From: Spirochaetae bacterium HGW-Spirochaetae-1
GTDB lineage: Bacteria > Spirochaetota > UBA4802 > UBA5550
Direction: 5' to 3'
DNA length: 64,000 nt
Assembly: GCA_002839375.1 (NCBI GenBank)
Contig: PGXY01000003.1
Location: forward strand, 343,863 to 407,862
Below, one piece after another: positions 17,568 through 27,246 of this stretch; the stretch's first letter is position 1, and every line of letters starts with the position of its first letter. The position numbers and the translations under genes are program-made. The notes beneath the pieces are model-generated. The model had not been told where the DNA came from. It did not search any database and saw nothing but the letters and a program-made list of their open reading frames with translations.

Positions 17568-17776
17568 AAGTATACTACGAGCAGGAAACCGAACTCATGA
17601 CCATTTTCTGGCAGCCGCCGCGAAAGAACCAGATCTGTTCCGAACTGGATGACGGCATTATTCTCATCAAGGACGCAGCGACTAATGAACCGATCGGTAT
17701 TGAGTTACTTTCCTACAAACCGGAGGATAACCGCATAAGCGGCATTTCTCTGCAAATCGACAAGGTTTCTGCTTAA
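17555..17776 (+). CDS. DUF2283 family protein
   Basis: Protein of 73 residues with the DUF2283 pattern: KVYYEQETELMTIFW at the N-terminus, DDGIILIKDAATNEPIGIELLSY in the middle. DUF2283 proteins are small beta-rich proteins usually encoded directly after a DUF4258-like gene and suspected to be antitoxin or partner proteins. The start overlaps the end of the preceding short frame, as usual for the pair. The gene lies inside the repeat-bounded island, which suits a mobile two-gene module. Confidence 0.75.
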   Translation: MAEIKVYYEQETELMTIFWQPPRKNQICSELDDGIILIKDAATNEPIGIELLSYKPEDNRISGISLQIDKVSA

Positions 17777-17941
17777 TGCCTTCTATTTTACTAAAGTGAG
17801 ATTTAACACAGGAAGTACAAAAAGTTTCAGGCCGGGATTTTTTTGAACATCGAACTTTCTTTACCGAAATCTCTGGTGCGGGGTCCGGGGGTTTGTTGTT
17901 TTTCAAGATTATATTGGATGGCAATAAAATTTAGATCTATT

Positions 17942-18346
17942 CTATTTTGTAATTACTTTCCTCAACAATCGTATAAAATTATATTGTGTCAAAGTACAAA
18001 TTAATAAAATTCCTACATATACTAACAACCTATATTGTACGGTATTTGGAAAAATTATTAATCGATAATAGAATAATATTATAAATACAATAGTAAATCC
18101 AGATTTGATCGAAATAATTAAAAACATAAAATGTGATCTTCTTAAAATATAAAATCCTATATATGTAGTTATAAATGCCGAAATACCAACACATAAACCT
18201 GTTATTCCGTACATTCTACCAATAATTTGAGGAACAATAATATTTTTATGATGAAATACTCCAGTAATTATTGCATCCCAACTTGAAACTACTAAGAAAG
18301 GAAAAAAATAAAAATAGAATATGCTTTTTTCAAATAAAGTGTTCAT
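17942..18346 (-). CDS. Small integral membrane protein, unknown function
   Basis: Predicted membrane protein of 134 residues with four hydrophobic helices (about residues 7-24, 44-66, 72-95, 107-124) and many aromatic residues. It is very AT-rich, well below the surrounding genome, so it is likely acquired. Start ATG at 18346 (MNTLFEKSIFYFY) has GAAAGG six bases upstream; the frame extends to a TTG at 18361 without such a site. No family recognised. Confidence 0.5.
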   Translation of the reverse strand: MNTLFEKSIFYFYFFPFLVVSSWDAIITGVFHHKNIIVPQIIGRMYGITGLCVGISAFITTYIGFYILRRSHFMFLIISIKSGFTIVFIILFYYRLIIFPNTVQYRLLVYVGILLICTLTQYNFIRLLRKVITK

Positions 18347-18404
18347 TTGGGCCTTTCTCAATTTTTTTCAACATCATATTAAGCACATTTTCGCATTTCA
18401 TCTC

Positions 18405-18715
18405 TCTTGGGACTCACATTCCCCATTGTTGAATGTCGCCTGAACCTGTTATAAAAGATTTTGATGTATTCAAAAATATCACGTTTCACATCTTCCCAGT
18501 ACAGTACTCCCTGGTAAATATTAATTCGGTTTTTAAGGTGCTGAAAACAAATTCAGCACAGGCATTATCCCAGCAATCTCCTTTAGGACTCATACTTGAA
18601 AGAAACTTGTAACGATCAAGCAAGAGTCAAAACTCATCGCTCGCATATTTAGAACCCTTGTCGGAATGAAAGATCAATCCTGCCCACTGACTATGTGAGC
18701 GCTACAGGCCATATG
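18405..18715 (-). pseudogene. IS3-family transposase OrfB remnant
   Basis: On the minus strand this stretch translates to the C-terminal part of an IS3-type DDE integrase: FHSDKGSKYASDEF, then an in-frame TGA, then SMSPKGDCWDNACAEFVFS and TLKTELIFTREYC. After a frameshift it continues as DIFEYIKIFYNRFRRHS and NVSP. These are the conserved HSD-G-Y, SMS..G.C.DNA..E and YN..R.H motifs of the family; the glutamate of the catalytic triad is retained. With a stop, a frameshift and no N-terminal half or terminal repeats, it cannot be active. Confidence 0.85.
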
Positions 18716-18754
18716 TTTCAGACTACTGTCAGGTCAATACCATCACTGTTCACA

Positions 18755-19570
18755 TTACTGTTCATTTTTTTCCAGAAAATTAACTGCTTCTATTCTATTC
18801 TCATTTTTTGCAATATCTAACGCTGATTTCCCATCAAAATTTTTTTGTTTTATATCCGCACCTGCATTGTATAACAACCTCATTATATTAACATTATCCT
18901 TTCTAGCAGCAAGCATGAATGCCGTTCCATTTTCCGTAACTTGATTCACATTAACATTACCAGCGATTAATTCTTTTATTGCATTAATATTCTGGCATAC
19001 TACTGCTATCATTAATGGAGTAAAGCCTGTTTCATCGATAATATTTAAGTCAGCTTTAGAAGCTAATAATAATTTTAAAGCGTTATGTTGATCATGCTCG
19101 ATTGCAGTATATATTGGAGTTTTACCCAATAATCCTTTAATATTTATATCATAATTTTTATTTAATAAATATTCAATTATATTAATATTTCCACTCCTTA
19201 CTGCCGTATGTAGAGGAGTTTCTTCAAGATTATTTCTTAAATATTTATTAGCACTATTTTTAATTAGCAATTTAACAAATTCAATTTTTCCTTTTTCACA
19301 TGCAAAATGTAAGGGAGTATCATTACTATCATTTAAAGAATTAATATCAGCGCCTTTATTTATCAATATCTTTGCAATATCAATCCTGTCAAACGCGATA
19401 GATAAATGCAATAATGAATAATTAAAATAATTCTTCGCATTAATACTCAAACCACTATTTAATTCTCTTTTAAAATCACTCTCACTAAAATTTTTTACTA
19501 TACCATCAATAGTTTTTTCTTTATTGCAAGAAAGAACTAAGATTACTAAAATTATTATTATTTTTTTCAA
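18755..19570 (-). CDS. Ankyrin-repeat lipoprotein
   Basis: Lipoprotein of 271 residues: KKIIIILVILVLSC provides signal peptide and lipobox (cysteine 15). From about residue 35 to the end there are seven or so 33-residue ankyrin repeats, for example DTPLHFACEKGKIEFVKLLIKN, ETPLHTAVRSGNINIIEYLLNK and GTAFMLAARKDNVNIMRLLYNA. Such proteins bind other proteins; a target is not indicated. The start is a TTG at 19570 with AAAGGAT seven bases upstream; the longer frame to 19615 would put residues ahead of the signal peptide. Base composition is strongly AT-rich, supporting transfer. Confidence 0.8.
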   Translation of the reverse strand: MKKIIIILVILVLSCNKEKTIDGIVKNFSESDFKRELNSGLSINAKNYFNYSLLHLSIAFDRIDIAKILINKGADINSLNDSNDTPLHFACEKGKIEFVKLLIKNSANKYLRNNLEETPLHTAVRSGNINIIEYLLNKNYDINIKGLLGKTPIYTAIEHDQHNALKLLLASKADLNIIDETGFTPLMIAVVCQNINAIKELIAGNVNVNQVTENGTAFMLAARKDNVNIMRLLYNAGADIKQKNFDGKSALDIAKNENRIEAVNFLEKNEQ

Positions 19571-19891
19571 TTTTTTATCCTTCTTTTCATGTACAGAAAA
19601 AATTAATCCGGCCACACAATAAGTGATCTGTATTAGTTGATTATTTTCTCTTAAAAGTACATAGATGCGCAGGTTGTTTCGTGTCCCACCGAATCCTTAA
19701 AAATAATCAGATTCATCTTCACACTTAAGCCAGATCGTCACAAGCGAAAGAAATACAACCAACACCCCGGCCTGTCAAGCAGTATAGCACTCCTCCGTTG
19801 TTCCTCCTATGCTGGTTTGAAATATCCACCACCGATGATCCCGGCCAAAACCGTCACTGCATAAAGAAAGCGTGACAGGATGTCACGCGCG

Positions 19892-20103
19892 TGGCGAGCC
19901 GGTCACGATGACCGTTGCGAGCCGTCGGAATATGTTTTGGCCGAATCATGGTATGAATAAGTTCATTTCAATAAAGATTTCGATATCGAACCAATTTTTT
20001 CTACGGAAGATAAGCCCAGCGGCGCATGAGCTGCCAAGCCGCTCCGGCGACTGAGGAGCACGCGGGGGTCGTTAGGGGGTGGTCGTGCCAACTACCCCCT
20101 AAC
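19892..20103 (-). repeat. Right (inverted) copy of the island-bounding repeat
   Basis: Reverse-strand copy of the element at 17029-17252. Read from 20103 downward it has the hairpin GTTAGGGGGT...ACCCCCTAAC, then CGACCCCCGCGTGCTCCTCA, GCCGGAGCGGCTT and GCTCAT-CGCCG down to 20011. A diverged middle follows, then CTCGCAACGGTCATCGTGAC at 19900-19920. The hairpin arms and the blocks are more conserved than the middle. Between 19571 and 20352 I see no gene; apart from this repeat there are a palindrome and a terminator near 20240-20340. Confidence 0.8.
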
Positions 20104-20240
20104 ACGGCCGGTTCTGGCCTCCCGGAACACTCTACCCGGCCTGAGGACCCAGGCCACAACTCCGCCCTGTACCGGGCGCTTCTTATATCATAGCCAGGCA
20201 GACGATAGCTGCCGCAATCCCCTCCGGGCAGTTGTACATA

Positions 20241-20262
20241 AAAAAAGGGCAACCCTTTTGGG
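20241..20262 (-). terminator. Rho-independent terminator for the iron-ADH operon
   Basis: On the minus strand AAAAGGG, loop TTG, CCCTTTT followed by a run of Ts. It lies about 95 bases behind the ADH stop, with a palindromic repeat between. Confidence 0.7.
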
Positions 20263-20317
20263 ACACCCTCTATATTAATCTAAAAAACGTAAATATGTAT
20301 TTTCATTATGCCGTGGT

Positions 20318-20336
20318 GGCAGGTTTGAAACCTGCC
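20318..20336. repeat. GGTTTGAAACC palindromic repeat
   Basis: Perfect 19-base palindrome GGCAGGTTTGAAACCTGCC centred on G327. It shares its GGTTTGAAACC core and GCC ends with the element at 34959-34987, so it is one copy of a dispersed palindrome. Confidence 0.65.
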
Positions 20337-20352
20337 GCTACGATAGTAAAAT

Positions 20353-21627
20353 CTATACCTTCATCTTCCCGGGACTCTTCTTAACCTTCTTCAAGTCAAG
20401 GGGAGTTCCCTCCCAGGCGGCTTCAAGCACCATCATGGCATCATCGTAGGTGAGCTCCTCGGGGTTGTACACGATACTGCCGTCACCCATGGCCGTTTTG
20501 GCAATGGCGGAAAGCATGTCCTTCGGCACTACCTGATTCCCGCTGCGATCCGTGATTTCCTTGAGGCATCGGGCATGCCTCCCGCCCGTGGCGTCATAGA
20601 GGGACTGGTTGAGGCCGCGGATGTATTCAATGGCTTTCAGGGGGCGATCCTTCTCGGACGTCGCTGCATAGACCTCGTCGCCGGCCAGGGCCCAGAGGAG
20701 ATGCCCCGTATATTTTCCCGATTTGTGCAGGTTATACTCCAGGCCGTACGGCAGCAGAATGGACATACACATACCGTGGGGAACATGGCATACGGCGCCC
20801 ACGGAATGGCCCAGGGTATGGACCATGCCCACCATTGAATTGGAGAAGGCCATTCCGGCCAGGTTCGCCCCGTTGGCCAGGGCCAGGCGGCCGTTCAGGT
20901 CGTTGGGTTTTTTGACGACACCAAGAATATTCCTGCTTATATCGCGTATGGCGATAAGAGCCGTGGTGTCGCTGATGGGGTTTTTCCCGAGACAGGTATA
21001 GGCCTCGCAGGCGTGCGTCAGGGCGTCCATGCCCGTAGGCGCCGTCAGGAAGGGCGGCAGGGTTTTCGTCATGCGCGAATCCAGGATTGCCACATCGGGC
21101 AGCAGGTAATACGAAACAAAGAGCATTTTAAGGTTCTTCACATGGTCTGCGATAACTGCCACGACCGTTACCTCGGAACCTGTCCCCGATGTGGTAGGCA
21201 CGGCGATGAGGGGTTTGAGCTTCTTATTGATGGCGCCGGCTCCGCTGTATTTCATAAGGTTATCGTCATCATAGGAGACAAGGATATTAACACCCTTTGC
21301 AGTGTCAATGGCCGATCCGCCGCCCACGACAATAATGGAATCACACTTGTTTTTGTGGTATATACCGGCCAGTTTATTGACCACGGTAAGGTCCGAATCG
21401 GGGGGAACTTCATCATTTACGGCCCCGATGGTTACTTTGGAACCCTTTACCTTCACGGCCTTCTCAACAAGCTTTATAAGCCCCGCCTGTGAAACGCCCT
21501 TGTCGGTAATTATCATGGGTCTTGCCGCGCTCAGTCTCGATAGAATCTCCGGTATCTTTTCCAGGGCCTTGTGCCCCGATATGGTTTTAACTCGATTGCA
21601 GAATTCATAATATACTGGTAAATCCAT
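20353..21627 (-). CDS. Iron-containing alcohol dehydrogenase
   Basis: Group III iron-dependent NAD(P) alcohol dehydrogenase of 424 residues, which interconverts an alcohol and an aldehyde. NAD-binding VGGGSAID is at 101-108 and PTTSGTGSE at 144-152. The four metal ligands are in place: Asp201 and His205 (GMDALTHACEAY), His270 (GMVHTLGH) and His284 (VPHG). It is the last gene of an operon after a degenerate paralogue and an SCP2-like gene (57-base gap), which hints at a hydrophobic alcohol or aldehyde as substrate. The actual substrate cannot be told from the sequence. Confidence 0.93.
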   Translation of the reverse strand: MDLPVYYEFCNRVKTISGHKALEKIPEILSRLSAARPMIITDKGVSQAGLIKLVEKAVKVKGSKVTIGAVNDEVPPDSDLTVVNKLAGIYHKNKCDSIIVVGGGSAIDTAKGVNILVSYDDDNLMKYSGAGAINKKLKPLIAVPTTSGTGSEVTVVAVIADHVKNLKMLFVSYYLLPDVAILDSRMTKTLPPFLTAPTGMDALTHACEAYTCLGKNPISDTTALIAIRDISRNILGVVKKPNDLNGRLALANGANLAGMAFSNSMVGMVHTLGHSVGAVCHVPHGMCMSILLPYGLEYNLHKSGKYTGHLLWALAGDEVYAATSEKDRPLKAIEYIRGLNQSLYDATGGRHARCLKEITDRSGNQVVPKDMLSAIAKTAMGDGSIVYNPEELTYDDAMMVLEAAWEGTPLDLKKVKKSPGKMKV

Positions 21628-21684
21628 GTTTAACTCCTTTCCATTTTTTAATTGGTGCAGCCGGTGTTCATGCCGCCGCTCCTT

Positions 21685-22227
21685 CTATCCCGTGATCAGG
21701 CGGGCATAGATGAGGATACGGCCCACCCATTTACGCAGGGGAGAAAACTCCGACCACGAGGGATAGCGTTTCACCGCCAGCTTGGTGATCACCTTGGGAA
21801 GCAGATAGGTCTCGATCCTGTTCAGGACCCTCACAATGGCCAGGGACTGGGGCAGATTGCCGTCGACAAAATACCGGTCCCTGGCAAAGGCCACGGTGGT
21901 GGATTCCTGGAAGGTGAGAACCAGGATAGCCGCCTCGATATTCTTGAAGTTCATTTTCAACGGTATCCGCTTGCCCACGGGATTCATTCCCATGAACTTG
22001 ACCTGTTTCTTTTCATTCTTTCCCACGACCATGTACGGTCCATGGGGGTGAACTCCCAGGTAGAAGGCGAAATCATCGGGGAGCTCATCGAACTCTTTCT
22101 TTATATCCCGATCTATCTTTGCCCCCACCTGGATGGCCCTTCCCACGATCCATAAAAGGATGATGAGATATATTCGCTTTATGTATTTTTTCTTTGGTGA
22201 AAAATCCTGACAATTGCATGTTTTCAT
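21685..22227 (-). CDS. SCP2-like sterol-carrier-fold protein
   Basis: Protein of 180 residues. An N-terminal hydrophobic segment (YLIILLWIVGRAI) precedes a domain with the pattern of SCP2-type lipid-binding proteins: PLKMNFKNIEAAILVLTFQESTTVAFARDRYFVDGNLPQSLAIVRVLNRIETYLLP. The tail is basic (AVKRYPSWSEFSPLRKWVGR). SCP2 folds carry hydrophobic ligands such as acyl chains. Position between two iron-ADH-type genes with short gaps (35 and 57 bases) suggests it delivers a lipid-like substrate to them. The family call is from pattern recognition only. Confidence 0.6.
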   Translation of the reverse strand: MKTCNCQDFSPKKKYIKRIYLIILLWIVGRAIQVGAKIDRDIKKEFDELPDDFAFYLGVHPHGPYMVVGKNEKKQVKFMGMNPVGKRIPLKMNFKNIEAAILVLTFQESTTVAFARDRYFVDGNLPQSLAIVRVLNRIETYLLPKVITKLAVKRYPSWSEFSPLRKWVGRILIYARLITG

Positions 22228-22262
22228 CGTATCACTCCTTGTTTATTCTCTGACGCCGTTTA

Positions 22263-23405
22263 CTACAGGGCCTTGTTCATGATTGCCATGCAATCCTGTG
22301 CCTTCACTTTACCACCAGCCGTTATAGCGGCGTCCCCGGCGGCCTTTTCCATCCGATAGGCGGGAATATTCAGCTCCTTAAGACCCCGCGGCATGGCCTT
22401 TGCGCAGGCCTTCTGCAGGGCCCGTATCTTTTGAATGGATTTCTCCGCCTTGTCCGCATCGGATACGCGGCACGATTCGTCAAAGCCTATGAGGGCCATG
22501 AGCAGGTCCTGGCGGATGTTTTCTTTTTTTGCCAGCTTGTATTCCAGACTGGCGGAAAGGAGAAGTCCCATGAGCATCCCTTCGTTATGGCCCGTTTCAA
22601 GGGCCAGGGCCCTGGCCAGGTTGTGAACGATACCGGCCGGCGCATTGGCATAGGCGATGTTTGCAGCCACCGAGGCATTGGCGAGAGCCATGAGTGCTTT
22701 ATTGTTGCGCGGTTTTTTCACCACTACGGGAAGATGATCGCTGATATAGCGAATTGCCGCCAGGGCATACGCATCGGTCATGGGATTGTTTACCGGTTCC
22801 TGGCATGCCTCTATGGCATGAGTCAGTGCCGCCATGGCGGAATTCACGGCATCACCGGGAGCCTGTTTCAGCATCATGCGGTTGTCGATGCATATGATAT
22901 CGGGAAAAAGAAAATCCGATTTATAAACCCGGTTATCGATCAGCGCCTTGTTACCCGCTTCATAACCGGAAAGCGACGCCGTGACAACGGCCGCAAAGGG
23001 CCGCAGGTTTCCCGCAACCCGGTCCTCGCCGGCCAGGCTGGCCAGGGAAGCCTTTTCAGTTACGGCCATATTGATGCCCCTGGCGAGATCCATGATTGAA
23101 CCGCTTCCCAGGGCTATTATGGAGTCACATTCCTTCCATCGGAAAAGCGCAGCTCCTTTTTCAATGAGCGAGGCGCTGACGGTGGAGGTCGCTCCGTCAA
23201 ATACAGCGCCGATGGTCAGCGTGGATTCATAAAATGCTTTAATGAGTTTTTGCAAAAGGCCCGAGTCCACCACAGACCTGCTGGTAACAATCATGGGCCG
23301 GTGAACGCCCATTCCGGCAAACTCCAGGGGGATATTCTCCATACCCTTTTTGCCGGAAATTATTTTGGCCTGGCTGAAAAATTCAAAAAAATTTGGTGCC
23401 TTCAT
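22263..23405 (-). CDS. Degenerate iron-alcohol-dehydrogenase paralogue (likely non-catalytic)
   Basis: First gene of the operon, 380 residues, clearly homologous to the ADH downstream along its whole length (ISGKKGMENIP start, GSGSIMD at 100-106, ALTHAIEA at 193-200). The active site is altered. The metal Asp of MDALTH is Ala192, the catalytic-pocket His after VHNLA is Arg265, and the His of PHG aligns with Glu275. The cofactor loop TTSGTGSE is TASLSGYE. His196 and His261 remain. I infer a pseudoenzyme or an enzyme with changed chemistry, perhaps a partner subunit of the canonical ADH. The coding frame is intact, so it is not a decaying pseudogene. Confidence 0.85.
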   Translation of the reverse strand: MKAPNFFEFFSQAKIISGKKGMENIPLEFAGMGVHRPMIVTSRSVVDSGLLQKLIKAFYESTLTIGAVFDGATSTVSASLIEKGAALFRWKECDSIIALGSGSIMDLARGINMAVTEKASLASLAGEDRVAGNLRPFAAVVTASLSGYEAGNKALIDNRVYKSDFLFPDIICIDNRMMLKQAPGDAVNSAMAALTHAIEACQEPVNNPMTDAYALAAIRYISDHLPVVVKKPRNNKALMALANASVAANIAYANAPAGIVHNLARALALETGHNEGMLMGLLLSASLEYKLAKKENIRQDLLMALIGFDESCRVSDADKAEKSIQKIRALQKACAKAMPRGLKELNIPAYRMEKAAGDAAITAGGKVKAQDCMAIMNKAL

Positions 23406-23822
23406 AAAATCTCCTCTTACGTGTTTTTTCGTACAATCCCATTTTTATATTCAGGACTGCTGTATATATATTGTAATCCCGGTGATATAACCAGGTTATT
23501 CGTACATGATCCGGAGTATACATACGACAGAAAACGCGCTCTTTGTTTTTCGCAAGAACCCGGTTCCGGTTATTTATTTGAGACTGAAACGGTTCGGGCA
23601 ATGATGATATTTACTAACCAGCATTATACCTGTTTTAAATAAAAATCAAGCAGATAACATATTTTTTATTCCACATAAGATATACCGCAAGTACATGTTA
23701 TTAAATAGAGGGAAAGCCCGAAAATTGCAAGAACAAAAATATACTTTTCATATATCGATTCGGGTTTTTATGAATTTATCCAGGGGATGAAGATAGAGAT
23801 ACGGAAGGAATGAAATGCATAT

Positions 23823-23861
23823 AAAAAAGGGCGTCCCGCCCATCAGGTATGCGGAACGCCC
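23823..23861 (-). terminator. Rho-independent terminator behind the acyl-CoA synthetase
   Basis: On the minus strand GGGCGTTCCGC pairs with GCGGGACGCCC (one wobble pair) and is followed by six Ts. It is 21 bases past the synthetase stop. The rest of the 476-base gap from 23406 to 23881 is AT-rich and shows no gene. Confidence 0.85.
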
Positions 23862-23881
23862 CGTTTGTAAAATGCGCATAC

Positions 23882-25687
23882 TCAGTTATTTACATAAACG
23901 GCGTCGATGGAGTCCTGGTATTTTTTCAGGACCTCGCGGCGCTTTAATTTCAATGTCTGCGTGAGCATGCCGTTTTCCACGGAAAAGCCCTCGCTGAGGA
24001 TGATAAATCTTTTGGGGATTTCATAGTTGCCGAATTTCCCATCGAGCTGCTTCCTTATAGCCGTCTCTATGAGATCGATGATCCGCTTGTCCTGCACCAT
24101 GGCCGCATGATCAAGGGGGATGTCCTTATCACGGACGTATTTATCCATGACGACAAAATCGGGATAGATGAGACAGACCGTGAAGAGCTTATTGAGACCA
24201 TAGATCATGGCCTGCTCCACATAGGGGATGAGCTTTATCTCCTCCTCTATGGCGGCGGGAAAAACAAACTTGCCGTTTTCCAGTTTAAACTGCTCCTTGA
24301 TCCGGCCCGTGATGAAGAGATACCCATCCTGGTCCACGAAGGCCCGGTCGCCGGTACGCAGTCCACCGTCGGCGGTCATGGTCTCGGTCGTGGCCTCGGG
24401 CTTGTTGTGATAGCCCTTCATGACATTGGGACCGTATACGATGAGCTCGCCGTCCTTGCTGTTTTCGCCGGTCTCTGATCTGTCAATGACCAGGGTTACC
24501 TTGTCAATGGCCCGGCCGCAGCTGCCGATTTTAAATCCGTCAGGGGCGTTGACGGACCCGGCCGGTGTTATCTCCGTCATACCCCAGCATTCATACACGG
24601 GGATGCCGATATCAAAAAAGAATTCGGCGATATGGGGGCTCAAAGCCGCGCTGGAGCTTATGGCATGTTTCATGCAGCCGCCGAATTTCAGGCGGATTTT
24701 CGAGAATACGATCTTGTCGGCGATGGCGAATTTGATATTCGTTCCCAGGCTGGATTTTCCCCGTGCAGCCAGGGCCCGGCGTTTCTTGCCGGCCTTGACT
24801 CCCATATCGAAAAGGAACTTGGCCAGGCCGCCGTCCTCGTTCATCTTGGCATTGAGACCGTCGTAAACCCGGTTGAATATTCGGGGCACAGCCACGAGCA
24901 TGGTAGGCTTCACCAGGGCCAGGTCATCCACGATGGTCGTGGGGCTTTCGGCAAAACCCGTAGATCCGCCGAAGCGCATGACCGTATGAAGTTCCGCTGT
25001 CTGCCCGTAGGAATGGGCCCAGGGAAGGAAGGAGAGCGTAATATCCTCCTTATCAAGAACATGAAATATCTTGATGATGGCATGAACGTTGCTGCTGAAG
25101 TTGCCATGGGTGAGAAGCACGCCTTTAGGGTCTCCCGTGGTACCCGACGTGTAGATGAGTCCGGCAACATCTTCGGGAGCGGGATAAACGGTCTTCACGG
25201 GATTCTGTTTCCCTTTATCCTCCAGGTCCCTCATGGACCCGGGGCCTTCGCCGTCGATAAGGATGATATGCTCAAGAGTAGCGATCTCCTTTGTCCAGTT
25301 CTTCACCTTTTCATAAATCCCCTGGTCGGAAACAAGAAGGACTTTCACGGTGCTGTCGGTAATGATATACTGCCATATTTTCTCCAGTTCAGCCTTGTAC
25401 ATGGGAACGAATCGGGCTGCCAGGCCGTAGGTTGCATAACAGGAAACCGCCCAGGCCACACTGTTATTATCGATGATGCCCACGGCATCGCCTTTTTTCA
25501 CTCCCAGTCCTGCCAGACCGGCCCTGAGATTGTCAACCCTTGCAGCTGTTTCTCCGTAGGTTACCCAATCATACCCGGTCTTTTCTTTGTTTTTTGTTCC
25601 GAGCCAGTTTCGGTCGGCGAATTTCGCCACGCTTTCTTCGAACATTTCCACGAGATTATCGGGCTTGTCCAGTACATAGTTACCCAT
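23882..25687 (-). CDS. Long-chain acyl-CoA synthetase (AMP-forming)
   Basis: ANL-superfamily ligase of 601 residues that activates a fatty acid with ATP to the acyl-CoA. P-loop-like motif YTSGTTGDPKGV is near residue 180; further core motifs are YECWGMTEITP, GELIVYGPNVMKGYHNKPEAT, LRTGDRAFVDQDGYLFITGR and KLENGKFVFP. The length and the long-chain signature match FadD15/AMP-forming acid ligases. The ATG at 25687 (MGNYVLDKP) has AAGGGG eight bases upstream; the open frame reaches 25729 without a site. A candidate palindromic operator lies 47 bases upstream. It forms its own transcript. Confidence 0.93.
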   Translation of the reverse strand: MGNYVLDKPDNLVEMFEESVAKFADRNWLGTKNKEKTGYDWVTYGETAARVDNLRAGLAGLGVKKGDAVGIIDNNSVAWAVSCYATYGLAARFVPMYKAELEKIWQYIITDSTVKVLLVSDQGIYEKVKNWTKEIATLEHIILIDGEGPGSMRDLEDKGKQNPVKTVYPAPEDVAGLIYTSGTTGDPKGVLLTHGNFSSNVHAIIKIFHVLDKEDITLSFLPWAHSYGQTAELHTVMRFGGSTGFAESPTTIVDDLALVKPTMLVAVPRIFNRVYDGLNAKMNEDGGLAKFLFDMGVKAGKKRRALAARGKSSLGTNIKFAIADKIVFSKIRLKFGGCMKHAISSSAALSPHIAEFFFDIGIPVYECWGMTEITPAGSVNAPDGFKIGSCGRAIDKVTLVIDRSETGENSKDGELIVYGPNVMKGYHNKPEATTETMTADGGLRTGDRAFVDQDGYLFITGRIKEQFKLENGKFVFPAAIEEEIKLIPYVEQAMIYGLNKLFTVCLIYPDFVVMDKYVRDKDIPLDHAAMVQDKRIIDLIETAIRKQLDGKFGNYEIPKRFIILSEGFSVENGMLTQTLKLKRREVLKKYQDSIDAVYVNN

Positions 25688-25733
25688 TGATTTACCCCTT
25701 CTATTTTTAGTTATTATTTCTGCCAACAAGAAA

Positions 25734-25747
25734 TGAGCGGATGCTCA
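25734..25747. promoter_or_regulatory. Candidate operator in front of the acyl-CoA synthetase
   Basis: TGAGC-GGAT-GCTCA, a perfect 5-base inverted repeat with 4-base spacer, 47 to 60 bases before the start codon. This size and position fit a TetR-type operator; which regulator would bind is unknown. Confidence 0.45.
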
Positions 25748-25849
25748 GTTGTGTCAATATTGAACAACGGGAATAAACATAGCAAGATATTTTTAACTTT
25801 GCTATACATTTTTTACTGATGTTCACCTTCCCTGCACCTGCCGATAACA

Positions 25850-27200
<1,351 letters not shown>

Positions 27201-27213
27201 ACCGGAATGGAAA

Positions 27214-27238
27214 GGGCCCGGAGGTTTGTCCGGCGCCC
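27214..27238. terminator. Hairpin between convergent leuB and a receptor gene
   Basis: GGGC-CCGGA, loop GGTTTG, TCCGG-C-GCCC. GC-rich stem without a clear T run, placed in the 46-base gap between two convergent genes, so it probably ends both transcripts. Confidence 0.45.
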
Positions 27239-27246
27239 TCCCTGCA

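Noticed and set aside
24632-25690. 352-codon plus-strand frame opposite the acyl-CoA synthetase
   Set aside because: Antisense to an unmistakable enzyme; the composition is that of a complement of coding sequence.
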